A DNA stretch of 64,000 nt from Verrucomicrobiota bacterium (GTDB lineage Bacteria > Verrucomicrobiota > Verrucomicrobiia > CAIQCK01): assembly GCA_016235595.1 (NCBI GenBank), contig JACRJX010000025.1, positions 248,001-312,000 on the forward strand, given 5' to 3'. A program made the translations under genes and the position numbers. Position 1 is the stretch's first letter, and every line of letters begins with the position of its first letter. Of the stretch, positions 47,028 to 55,272 are shown piece by piece. The notes under the pieces were generated by a model. That model worked only from the letters and a program-made list of their open reading frames with translations, made no database searches and was not told where the DNA came from.

Positions 47028-48149
47028 GTGAACATTCTCCAGCGTTACATTGCACGGCAGATCCTGTTCACGCTCATCGTGGCGGTAGCGGTGTTCAGCG
47101 TCATCCTGCTGACCGGCAACGCCCTGAAACAACTGCTGGAACTGCTCTCCACCAAGCAAGTGCCCGTGGGCGCAGTCCTGAAGCAATTGCTTTACCTCGT
47201 GCCGTTCGTGCTGACCTTCTCGTTGCCGATGGGCATGATGACCGCCTGCCTGCTGGTGTTCAGCCGCCTCTCTGCCGACAATGAGATCAGTGCCATGCGC
47301 GCCTGCGGCCAGAGCTTCTGGCAACTCATCGCGCCCGTGCTGGCTGCCGCGTTCCTTCTCTCTCTCGTCTGTCTCCAGTTCAACCTCCAGCAGGCGCCGC
47401 TGCTGAAGGCCGCCTTTAAACAAGGTCTCTCCAACGTCGGCCTGAGCCACCCCACGGCGCTGCTCGAACCGGGCCGCTTCAACGACGATTTCCCTGGCTA
47501 CCTCATCTACGTCAGCGACAGCAAGGGCGAGCTCATCCGCGACGTGAGCATCTACCAACTCGACGCACACGGCAGCGTCATCCAGAAAATCCGCGCCACC
47601 CACGGCGAACTCCATCCCGACCTTCCCCACAAGAAAATCGACATCGCACTGCACAACGTCAAAACCGAGATTCACGACCCCAACGATCCCAACAACCCGC
47701 AGCGCATCCGCCCCGGCGTCATCGCTGCGGATTACAAGCTCACGATGGACATCGCGCCCATGATCGAGGCCAAGCGGGTCCGGCGCGATACCAACCACCT
47801 CACCTTCACCGAACTGGTTGCCGCCATCGTCCATCTCAGGCAACGCGGCATCAACCCCAGCCCCTACGTCGTCCGCGCCCACCGCCAATGGGCCACCTCC
47901 TTCTCCTGTCTGGCCTTCGCCATGATCGCCATCCCCTTCGGCATCCGATCCCAACGTCGCGAGACCTCCATCGGCATCGCCTGGTCGCTGGCGCTGGCCT
48001 TCGCCTACTACTTCCTCGTCATCGTCGCCGAAGCCCTCAGCAACCGCCCGCAGTTCTACCCCGAAGTCATCGTCTGGGTCCCAAACTTCATCTTCCAGAC
48101 CCTCGGCATCGTCCTGCTCTCCCGCATCAGCCGCGTCGGCGTCGTCTAG
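47028..48149 (+). CDS. LptF/LptG (YjgP/YjgQ) family LPS-export permease
   Basis: A 373-residue inner-membrane permease. Three N-terminal helices (FTLIVAVAVFSVILLTG, LLYLVPFVLTFSLPMGMM, LIAPVLAAAFLLSLVCL) precede a periplasmic beta-jellyroll (residues about 125-265), then three C-terminal helices (FSCLAFAMIAIPFGI, IAWSLALAFAYYFLVIVAEA, FIFQTLGIVLL). With LptB it extracts lipopolysaccharide from the inner membrane; LptD at the left edge is the terminal acceptor. Whether it is LptF or LptG is not decided, and no second permease lies beside it. Start is GTG at 47028. Confidence 0.93.
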   Translation: MNILQRYIARQILFTLIVAVAVFSVILLTGNALKQLLELLSTKQVPVGAVLKQLLYLVPFVLTFSLPMGMMTACLLVFSRLSADNEISAMRACGQSFWQLIAPVLAAAFLLSLVCLQFNLQQAPLLKAAFKQGLSNVGLSHPTALLEPGRFNDDFPGYLIYVSDSKGELIRDVSIYQLDAHGSVIQKIRATHGELHPDLPHKKIDIALHNVKTEIHDPNDPNNPQRIRPGVIAADYKLTMDIAPMIEAKRVRRDTNHLTFTELVAAIVHLRQRGINPSPYVVRAHRQWATSFSCLAFAMIAIPFGIRSQRRETSIGIAWSLALAFAYYFLVIVAEALSNRPQFYPEVIVWVPNFIFQTLGIVLLSRISRVGVV

Positions 48150-48228
48150 CCACAAAGCGCCCCGTCAGCTGTCGCGTTGCCCGCCCGTGCAACAGCCCGC
48201 GTGCAAAGCATTTCCAGGTTCATGGAGT

Positions 48229-48699
48229 TCACGAGGCGTCGCTGCTATTCCTTGCCGCTCGCCGCCAGGTGAGAACAGCAAGCCAGAATGAGAATAGCTG
48301 GACAAGCTCAGGCACTGAAGGACTGCACTCGATGGACGCACGGCGGGTGAAGGGATGAACTGGCCGTATCGTGCCGACCACGGAGCCATTGGCAATCATG
48401 TCGTAACATCGGGTGAACGCAGAGTGCGCGTTGAGAGTGAGTAGTGTGGCGCCCGACCGAACCTCGAAAGATCGGAATATCGCGTTCGGTTTTTGGGCGT
48501 CGGCGCAAGGAACTCCGTCGCGCTCCAAAGTCCAATGCCCGCTGAGCAATCCATGCTTGCGGACAGAAAACTCAACGCCGCCGAGCGAGACACTGCCCTG
48601 CTCCGTGAGGAAGTCGAACGTGAGTGCTGCCGGGCCGGAAGATGCCCCCGCAACTCGGAAATCCCATGAGAAGAGAGACTGTGGAATGCAGGTCAGCAT
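48229..48699 (-). CDS. Hypothetical protein, beta-rich
   Basis: A 156-residue frame with protein-like composition. Alternating beta text such as VSLGGVEFSVRKHGLLSGHW, then TLERDGVPCADAQ, IFRSFEVRSGATLLTLNAH and GSVVGTIRPVH suggests a compact beta domain, vaguely like LURP-one/tubby-type scramblase folds (uncertain). A hydrophobic patch (LVQLFSFWLAVLTW) near the C-terminus followed by RR may be a membrane anchor. It lies 61 nt after the JAMM-domain gene on the same strand, and the two could form a small operon. No function is assigned. Confidence 0.55.
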   Translation of the reverse strand: MLTCIPQSLFSWDFRVAGASSGPAALTFDFLTEQGSVSLGGVEFSVRKHGLLSGHWTLERDGVPCADAQKPNAIFRSFEVRSGATLLTLNAHSAFTRCYDMIANGSVVGTIRPVHPFTRRASIECSPSVPELVQLFSFWLAVLTWRRAARNSSDAS

Positions 48700-48760
48700 G
48701 GTTGAGTGGCTTTCGTTTTCATAAAAATGGGCAGGAAATGCTCAAACAAGTTTTGTCATA

Positions 48761-49177
48761 CTAGATAAAGCCGAATTTCAATTCGCGTGCTCGGCCTTGT
48801 TTGATCCGCCAAAGACGTCCCTTTCTCCCGATGCAATCGCAGATGAACATCAGTGAGTCATCCACGGCATATTTGATATCAGATGCTCCTGGCACCGGCA
48901 GCGACATGGGATGCGAATGAAACGTGCCAACGATTTCCTGTCCAAGAACCTTGACGGCGGCTGCAACCCGGCGCACATCGCGGCGTGATAGCACGAAGCT
49001 CCCAACGCGTGAAGAAGCATTGCGCGTCAGGACAAATGAGAGGTGATGCCCCGTATCCACGATCAAACCGCAGATTTCAGCACCCGAAGCTTTACCCGTG
49101 GCATTGCGTCCCTCGCGAAGGATTCGACTGTACTGATACTTGTCAAATGAGTGCATTTGCATGAGGTCATCAACCAT
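48761..49177 (-). CDS. JAMM/MPN-domain metalloprotease-like protein (prokaryotic JAB)
   Basis: A 138-residue single-domain JAB1/MPN protein. The catalytic glutamate fits GAEICGLIVD near residue 34 and the zinc motif is GTFHSHPMSLPVPGASD (HxH plus Asp). The serine of the consensus S-x2-D is Gly here. Stand-alone prokaryotic JABs often remove ubiquitin-like or sulfur-carrier C-terminal peptides, or act in Cys biosynthesis, but no ThiS-, MoaD- or E1-like partner is nearby. The downstream beta-rich gene may be linked. Confidence 0.82.
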   Translation of the reverse strand: MVDDLMQMHSFDKYQYSRILREGRNATGKASGAEICGLIVDTGHHLSFVLTRNASSRVGSFVLSRRDVRRVAAAVKVLGQEIVGTFHSHPMSLPVPGASDIKYAVDDSLMFICDCIGRKGRLWRIKQGRARELKFGFI

Positions 49178-49525
49178 CTCTCCAGTCCACTGTCTCCAGC
49201 GTTATCTTGTGCTGAGTTGAACTCTGAAACTGGCCCTGGCGATTGTCGAGAGATTAAGGAAAAACTCTCGGCCATCAGCCGTCGGCCGGCAGGAGAGTAG
49301 GCCCACAACACGCATTCTACATGATGCAGCGGCAGACGGAGAATGGTCGAAGCCGGGCGCGATGGGAATGGCCGCCCAAATCATGGATGGACTCAAAAGC
49401 CTCGGATCACCTCTTCGCGTCAAACGCAGCGGGCAAGTTTGAAATCCCGCTCCCCCATGGGTCGCCGCCGGCAGGATTTGCTTTCGTCGCTGTACGTAAT
49501 CGGGCAATATCCTTGTTCATCAATC
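49178..49525. other. Intergenic region between divergent JAMM gene and ebo-like cluster
   Basis: About 350 nt with no convincing gene on either strand. Open frames exist on both strands but have irregular, Arg/Pro-rich translations and no ribosome-binding site. It must carry the divergent promoters, yet none was recognised with confidence. Confidence 0.5.
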
Positions 49526-50224
49526 ATGCCGGTCAGAAGCTATCTCCAGTTGGTGCGCGCGCCGAATCTCTTCACGGCAGCTACCAACGTCTTCACCGGC
49601 TGCGCGGCGGTCAGCCTCTCATCGCCAGCGCCGTCAATCATCGCGCTCCTCGCGTTCAGCTCGGTGTGTCTCTACGCGGGCGGTGTCGTGTTGAACGACT
49701 GGTGTGATATCGAACTGGACCGCGTCGAGCGCCCAAAACGTCCGCTGCCGTCCGGCCAGGTTGCGCCCAGAACAGCCGTCATGCTGGCGGTCGTGCTCCT
49801 CGCGGCCGGCGTTTTGTTGGCAAGCGCCGCCGGCGCAATGGCGGCCATGACGGCATCGGCGCTGGTGCTCCTGGTGGTGACTTACAACTTCGGTCTCAAA
49901 TCCGTCCGCATCGTCGGCCCACTGAACATGGGCGCGTGCCGCTTCGGCAATGTGCTGCTCGGCGCGTGCGCTGCGCCGGCAGCAAGCATGAAGGCGCTGC
50001 CGTTCGCAGCGTTCATGATGGCGTGGGTCGTCGTCATCAGCCTTATCAGCGCCCGCGAAGTCGCCGTGCCGCGCCTGCAAACCGTCATCAAGGCGATGCT
50101 GCTGGCGATTCCGCTGCTCGACGGCGTCTTCGTCGGAACACTGGCGACACCATGGCTCGGCGTCGCCGTCGCTGCACTCGCGCTGCCAGCATGGTTGACG
50201 GCGCGGCGGCTTTACGTTACGTAG
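49526..50224 (+). CDS. eboC: UbiA-type prenyltransferase, EboC-like
   Basis: A 232-residue polytopic membrane protein of the UbiA superfamily with about seven helices. The first Asp-rich motif and its continuation read NDWCDIELDRVERPKRPLPS, which agrees with EboC-type members. The second Asp-rich motif is weak (SAREVAVPRLQ), so substrate use may differ from classical UbiA. The start at MPVRSYLQLVRAPN fits the family; a longer open frame to 49343 is non-conserved. It heads a run of four genes that resembles the ebo cluster, implicated in export of scytonemin precursors in cyanobacteria and widely present elsewhere. Confidence 0.78.
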   Translation: MPVRSYLQLVRAPNLFTAATNVFTGCAAVSLSSPAPSIIALLAFSSVCLYAGGVVLNDWCDIELDRVERPKRPLPSGQVAPRTAVMLAVVLLAAGVLLASAAGAMAAMTASALVLLVVTYNFGLKSVRIVGPLNMGACRFGNVLLGACAAPAASMKALPFAAFMMAWVVVISLISAREVAVPRLQTVIKAMLLAIPLLDGVFVGTLATPWLGVAVAALALPAWLTARRLYVT

Positions 50225-50234
50225 CAGGTGCCCC

Positions 50235-51494
50235 ATGAGTTCGCCAAAGGTCCTTGTTATCAACATTGCCGCGCTCGCGCCGCAACACATCGAGCAGTGC
50301 CCTGCCCTGTCGCGGCTCGCCGACAGCGGTTGGACCGCGCCGATGACGCCGACGTTCCCAGCGGTGACCTGCGCGGCACAGGCCACGCTCACCACCGGCC
50401 AGCCGCCGTCGGTGCATGGCATCATCGCCAACGGCCTTTTCGACCGCGACAAACTGGAGGTGGCGTTCTGGGAGCAACCCGCGAAACTCGTGCAAGCGCC
50501 GCGGCTCTGGGACATCCTCAAGCAGCGCAACCCCGCCGCGACCTGCGCGGTGTTGTTCTGGCAGCACAGCCTCTACGCCAACGCCGACATCGTCATCACG
50601 CCAAAGCCGATTCATCTCGAACACAGCATGCTGTCGTGGTGCTACTCGAAACCGACCGGCTACTACGAAGAACTGTGCCATGCCATCGGCAAGTTCAAGC
50701 TCCACAACTACTGGGGACCGCTGGCCGGCATCGGGTCGAGCCGATGGATCGCCGCCGCAGCAGCCTGGACGCTGCGAACGAGGCAGCCGGACCTGACGAT
50801 GGTCTATCTGCCACACCTTGATTACCATACTCAAAAGCGCGGCCCTGACTCGCCACAAATGGCACGCGATTTGAAACTCGTCGATGACCTGGTAGCCGAG
50901 ATCGTCGCAGCGGTGCCGCCAGGAACAACAGTGTTTGTGGTTTCCGAATACTCCATCACGCCCGTGACTGGCGCAATCCTGCCCAACCAGATCCTGCGCC
51001 GCGCCGGGCTGCTCGCCGTGCGCGAGATCGGCGGTAGCGAGTATCTCGACATCGAGCAGAGCGCGGCATTTGCGATGGTGGATCATCAGGTAGCGCACAT
51101 CTATTGCCGGCCGGACGGCGTCGAGCCGGCCCGTCGCGCGCTGGCAGTGGCGGGCGTCGAGTTTCGCCAGCCCGACCATCCGCGCAGCGGCGAGCTGGTC
51201 GCCGTCGCTCCGCGCGACAAGTGGTTCGCTTATTACTGGTGGTTGGAGCCAGACAAGGCGCCGCCGTTTGCGCGCCACATAGACATCCACCGCAAACCCG
51301 GTTATGATCCGTGCGAGCTTTGGTTTGACTGGCCGTTGCTTCGGATTCCGACGAAGCCGGAGTTGGTCAAAGGCTCGCATGGCCGCGATGACGCGCCAGC
51401 CACGTTTGTCGTCACCGGTCCGCAGTCGCCGACGCGCCGTGATCAGGTCGCGATGACAGACGTGGCAGGCTGGATATTGGATTGCTTCCGATGA
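50235..51494 (+). CDS. Alkaline-phosphatase-superfamily phosphodiesterase (Ebo-associated)
   Basis: A 419-residue nucleotide pyrophosphatase/phosphodiesterase-type enzyme. The nucleophile Thr and surrounding text are PTFPAVTCAAQATLTTGQPP. Metal ligands are recognisable in VYLPHLDYHTQKRGPDS. The second Asp/His site is altered to VVSEYSITPVTG, where many members have SDHG. No signal peptide is seen, so it should be cytosolic. It starts 10 nt after the UbiA gene and its stop overlaps the next gene by 4 nt. Phosphodiesterases of this type occur in ebo clusters (EboF in some schemes); I do not give a symbol. Confidence 0.82.
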   Translation: MSSPKVLVINIAALAPQHIEQCPALSRLADSGWTAPMTPTFPAVTCAAQATLTTGQPPSVHGIIANGLFDRDKLEVAFWEQPAKLVQAPRLWDILKQRNPAATCAVLFWQHSLYANADIVITPKPIHLEHSMLSWCYSKPTGYYEELCHAIGKFKLHNYWGPLAGIGSSRWIAAAAAWTLRTRQPDLTMVYLPHLDYHTQKRGPDSPQMARDLKLVDDLVAEIVAAVPPGTTVFVVSEYSITPVTGAILPNQILRRAGLLAVREIGGSEYLDIEQSAAFAMVDHQVAHIYCRPDGVEPARRALAVAGVEFRQPDHPRSGELVAVAPRDKWFAYYWWLEPDKAPPFARHIDIHRKPGYDPCELWFDWPLLRIPTKPELVKGSHGRDDAPATFVVTGPQSPTRRDQVAMTDVAGWILDCFR

Positions 51495-52348
51495 ACTTGA
51501 GATTTGGCTACAATACAAACGGTTTCGCGCATCACAGGCTCAACGACGCGCTGGTGGTGATTGCCGGCTGCGGTTACGACGGCGTTGCGCTGTCGGTGGA
51601 CGTGCAGCATTGCGATCCGTTCAACGTCACTGCCACCGAACTGCGCCAGTTGAAGGGGATGCTCAAGGCGCTTCAGTTGTCCGTGGTGATCGAGACGGGC
51701 GCGCGCTATTTGCTCAGCAAGTGGTTCAAGCACGAACCCACCCTCATCAGCCGCCAGCCTGAAGGCCGCGCGCTGCGCCTCCAGTTCCTCAAACGCGCCA
51801 TCAACCTCGCCGCCGACCTTGACGCGGAGGCCGTGAGTTTCTGGTCCGGACCGCGCGCGAAAGACGTCACCGAGGAAGAAGCATGGAAATGGCTCATCGC
51901 CGGCTGCAACGAGATCACCACGTATGCCGAGCGTAAAGGTGTCGTGCTGGCGTTCGAGCCCGAACCGGGCATGATGGTGGATACGCTCACGGCATTCGAC
52001 CGGCTGAAGACACACGTGCCGTCGCCGGCGTTCGGCCTCACGCTCGACATCGGTCACATCTTCTGCACCGAGCCGGAACGCTTCGAAGCCCTCGTGCGGC
52101 AGAATGCCCCGCTGCTGCGCAACATCCACATCGAGGACATCAAGGGCCGCGTCCACGAACACCGGATGTTCGGCGAAGGCGACATTGATTTTCCGCCCGT
52201 GCTGCGCGCGCTCCACGCCGCTGGTTATCGCGGGATGATCAACGTTGAACTCAGTCGCGACAGCTACCGTGCCCCGGATGTGGCGCGCCGTTCACTTCAA
52301 CTCCTCCGCCAATGGGCCGCCAAGGCACAAGCATCGGTTACTCACTGA
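51491..52348 (+). CDS. Xylose-isomerase-like TIM-barrel protein (sugar phosphate isomerase/epimerase family)
   Basis: A 285-residue protein of the AP_endonuc_2 fold. Barrel landmarks are LRFGYNTNGFAHHRLNDA, GYDGVALSVD, VLAFEPEPGMMVD, FGLTLDIGHIFC, RNIHIEDIKG and GEGDIDFPPVLRALH, with Glu/His/Asp/Glu metal ligands in place. The substrate is unknown. The ATG overlaps the preceding stop (ATGA), and the next gene starts 37 nt before this one ends, so the four ebo-like genes form one operon. Confidence 0.85.
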   Translation: MNLRFGYNTNGFAHHRLNDALVVIAGCGYDGVALSVDVQHCDPFNVTATELRQLKGMLKALQLSVVIETGARYLLSKWFKHEPTLISRQPEGRALRLQFLKRAINLAADLDAEAVSFWSGPRAKDVTEEEAWKWLIAGCNEITTYAERKGVVLAFEPEPGMMVDTLTAFDRLKTHVPSPAFGLTLDIGHIFCTEPERFEALVRQNAPLLRNIHIEDIKGRVHEHRMFGEGDIDFPPVLRALHAAGYRGMINVELSRDSYRAPDVARRSLQLLRQWAAKAQASVTH

Positions 52349-53484
52349 ACGTCTTCCCGGACGAGTCGCTCGACGAGCTTCAGCACACGCTGCGGCACCG
52401 CGCGCCACACATCCGCCGCGAGGCCTACCACGACCGCGAGTTCCCGGTGGAACTCCGATTCTCGCAGCGCATGGTCGAGGCGCTTCGCGCCCAGCCGGCG
52501 GCGGTGGCAGAACTGCGCGACACGCTGCGCGACGAGGGTTTGCGGCTCGTGGCGCTCAACGCGTTCGTGCCCGTCAGTTTTCACCAGCCGAACCTGAAGG
52601 AGCGTGTCTATCTGCCGGCGTGGCACGAAAGCGACAAGCGTCTCCGATACACCTGTGACTGCGCCGACCTTCTCGCAGCGCTCGCGCCTCCCGAGGTGAA
52701 AGAGCCGACGCTCAGCGTGCCCGCAGGCGCGCTCAAGCGCGACTTTGCCGACGCGCCCGGCGTTCAAGAGCAGACCGCCGCCGCATTGCGCCGCTGTGCA
52801 CAACACTGTGCCGAACTCGAACGCCGCACCGGCCGCCGCGTCACCGTCGGCATCGAGCCGGAACCGGGGCTTGTCTGCGAGCACACTACCGAGGTCATCG
52901 AGTTCTTTGCGAAGTTCCGGCCCGCGCTCGACGGCGAGACCGGCAACGGGCGTTACCTCGGCGTCAACTTCGACATCTGCCACCAACTCGTCGAGTTCGA
53001 AGACCTCGCGCAGTCGGTGGCATCGCTCCAAGCGGCCGGCATCCAGATTGCGAAGATTCATATCTCCAACTGCATCGAGATCGAGAAGCCGCTCATCGCG
53101 CCCGAATTGCTGGAGGCGCTGCGCCGACGCTACGCAGAGTCGAAATTCCTCCACCAGACCTGCGGTGTGAACGCAGCCGACCAGCCTGTCTATTTCTCGC
53201 TCGACCTTCCGCCTGTGCTGACTCCCAACGGTCTGCGCGCAATGGCTCACGCGGGCGTCGAGAAACTCCGCATCCATTACCACATGCCCCTGCTGCCCGG
53301 CGGCGCGATGCCCACGACGCTGGCCGACGTGGAAACCTTCGTCCGCCGCTTCGCCAAGGCCCAGCCCAAGGTGCCGCTGGTGATTGAGACCTACACATGG
53401 CTGGAACTAACCGCCGGCGCTGGCACGCCCGACTTGGTGCCAGGCATCGCCGACGAAATCCGTCACGTCAGCGGCTGGCTCTGA
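52312..53484 (+). CDS. eboE: EboE-like metabolite traffic protein (TIM barrel)
   Basis: A 390-residue xylose-isomerase-fold protein. The start GYSLNVFPDESLDELQHTLR and the block LVALNAFVPVSFHQPNLKER are, from memory, characteristic of EboE. Further text is VTVGIEPEPGLVCEHT, VNFDICHQLVEFED, IAKIHISNC and YHMPLLPG. EboE belongs to the ebo set proposed to move prenyl-linked precursors to the periplasm, with no proven enzymatic step. It overlaps the upstream TIM-barrel gene by 37 nt. Genes for EboA, EboB and EboD were not found here. Confidence 0.8.
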   Translation: MGRQGTSIGYSLNVFPDESLDELQHTLRHRAPHIRREAYHDREFPVELRFSQRMVEALRAQPAAVAELRDTLRDEGLRLVALNAFVPVSFHQPNLKERVYLPAWHESDKRLRYTCDCADLLAALAPPEVKEPTLSVPAGALKRDFADAPGVQEQTAAALRRCAQHCAELERRTGRRVTVGIEPEPGLVCEHTTEVIEFFAKFRPALDGETGNGRYLGVNFDICHQLVEFEDLAQSVASLQAAGIQIAKIHISNCIEIEKPLIAPELLEALRRRYAESKFLHQTCGVNAADQPVYFSLDLPPVLTPNGLRAMAHAGVEKLRIHYHMPLLPGGAMPTTLADVETFVRRFAKAQPKVPLVIETYTWLELTAGAGTPDLVPGIADEIRHVSGWL

Positions 53485-53631
53485 CATAGAACGGTGCATG
53501 GGCGTCGCATGATCGCTTCCGCATGTTCATCACGGCGTGCTTGCGCGCGCACGGCAACAACTGATAAAGAAACTCCCGCATGGCAGCGTCGGCCCGATGC
53601 CGGCGTTGTTTTCCACGCTAACATACTGATC

Positions 53632-55254
53632 ATGAAACTTACTCGCATGTCCTCGTTCGTCTTCACCGCAGCTTTTTCCTTCGCCGCGATCGCCGTTGTG
53701 AGCGGCGCGTTTGCCGGGAGCGACTGGCCGCAATGGCGCGGGCCGTTGCGCAACGGTATCGTGCCAGACAGTCCGGCGCTGGCCAATGAGTGGCCCAGCA
53801 AGGGACTGGCGAAACTCTGGGACAGCGAGGCGATTCCGTCGGACGAGGACGGCGGCCACGGCAGCGTGGTGGCAGCCGGCGGGCGGGTCTATGCGAGCAT
53901 CGTGTGGCATACCGACGTGCCAACCGAGACGCGCGCCATAGACTATCTGGTGATGCAGCAACTCGGCTATCAATCGGTGGCCGGCTGGCCCAAGGAGGTC
54001 GTGGAGAGCATGGAGAAGGAGCGGCTCTCTCTCGATCCGAATCTGAAAGGCGCAGCGCTGGACAAATACATCGCGGACTGGATGGACAAGCACCTCGACA
54101 GCAAGAAACGCCAGACCGCCGCCGGCTACGTGCGCGGCCGGATCGCAAAGCGCGGCGACGCGATTCCGTTGGAGGTGTACGACAAGCTGCTGACGGTCTC
54201 GAAAACGCGGTTCCCAAGTCAAGCGGCGATGGAGAAGTGGGTCAACGAGCAGAATTTCAGCGAGCCGATCAAGAAGCAGATCATAGCGGCAGTGCCGCCG
54301 ACGATGAAGGTGGCCGAGGACGTGGTGATCTGCCTCGACCTCACCACGGGCAAGACGTTGTGGAAATGCAAGTCGCCCGGCGAAGCCACCGGCCGCATGG
54401 CCTCCAGCACGCCGTGCGTGGCCGGCGGACGTGTGTATGCGCTCGGCAGCGCGCACTTCTACGCCGTGGATGCGAACGACGGGAAACTGATCTGGTCCGC
54501 CCCGCTGCCCGCCAAGGCCCCGGCATCGTCACCGTTGGTCGTGGACGGCGTGCTCGTCATCAACACCGGCAAGCTCGCCGCGTTCGACGCCGCGACGGGC
54601 AAGCAGCTCTGGATGCAGGCCAAGGCCGGCGGTGGCAACTCGTCGCCCGTGGCATGGAAATGCGGCGACAAAACCGTGGTCATCTGCAACGGCCGCGGCG
54701 TGATCGCGGGCGTGGACCTCAAGAGCGGCGACGTTCTCTGGACGACGCCGGGCGGCGGCGACTGCACGCCGGCGATTGTCGGCGATTCGCTCGCCGCGCA
54801 AAGCAATAATCCGAAGATCGGCATTCTTGCAGGCAAGCTGACAGCCACCGGCTTCACCAAGCTGTGGAATTTCCCCATTGATCCGCTGCGCTCTCAGTCC
54901 AGTCCGCTCATCCTCGACGGCCACGTCTATCTGATGGATGACAATGTTCATTACTGCTTCGACCTGGCGACCGGCCGCGTACTATGGCAGGAGAAAGTGC
55001 CCTCATCGACGATCTCGTCGCCCGCCTTTGTTGACGGGAAGATTTTCCTGATGGTCAACGGCGGCACAAAGGTCCTCATGCTCAAGCCTTCGCCGGAGAA
55101 ACACATCCAACTCGGCAAAGCCACCACCCGCGCGATGTGGGTCCCCACTCCTGCCATCGCCGACGGCAAGCTCGTGGTACGCGGCCGCAAGGCCATCACA
55201 TGCTACAGCCTGACCGCGAACTCCCCCACCGAGGCAAAGGCATCGGCCAAGTAG
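53632..55254 (+). CDS. Secreted PQQ-like beta-propeller repeat protein
   Basis: A 540-residue exported protein. A signal peptide (VFTAAFSFAAIAVVSGAFA) is followed by SDWPQWRGPLRNGI, the usual opener of planctomycete/verrucomicrobial PQQ-like WD-type proteins. A helical insert (residues about 85-205) precedes propeller blades with VICLDLTTGKTLWKCKSPG, VDANDGKLIWSAPLP, FDAATGKQLWMQ and CFDLATGRVLWQE. It lacks enzyme motifs and is probably a binding scaffold rather than a quinoprotein dehydrogenase. The start follows the signal peptide; a longer frame to 53494 is low quality. Confidence 0.85.
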   Translation: MKLTRMSSFVFTAAFSFAAIAVVSGAFAGSDWPQWRGPLRNGIVPDSPALANEWPSKGLAKLWDSEAIPSDEDGGHGSVVAAGGRVYASIVWHTDVPTETRAIDYLVMQQLGYQSVAGWPKEVVESMEKERLSLDPNLKGAALDKYIADWMDKHLDSKKRQTAAGYVRGRIAKRGDAIPLEVYDKLLTVSKTRFPSQAAMEKWVNEQNFSEPIKKQIIAAVPPTMKVAEDVVICLDLTTGKTLWKCKSPGEATGRMASSTPCVAGGRVYALGSAHFYAVDANDGKLIWSAPLPAKAPASSPLVVDGVLVINTGKLAAFDAATGKQLWMQAKAGGGNSSPVAWKCGDKTVVICNGRGVIAGVDLKSGDVLWTTPGGGDCTPAIVGDSLAAQSNNPKIGILAGKLTATGFTKLWNFPIDPLRSQSSPLILDGHVYLMDDNVHYCFDLATGRVLWQEKVPSSTISSPAFVDGKIFLMVNGGTKVLMLKPSPEKHIQLGKATTRAMWVPTPAIADGKLVVRGRKAITCYSLTANSPTEAKASAK

Positions 55255-55272
55255 CGCAAGCAGCGAGTTGAT

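Noticed and set aside
49202..49507. Minus-strand open frame in the 49.2-49.5 kb gap
   Set aside because: Arg/Pro/Ser-rich translation with no start signal; contains a GGAGFQTC-type stretch that I associate with dispersed repeats rather than a gene.
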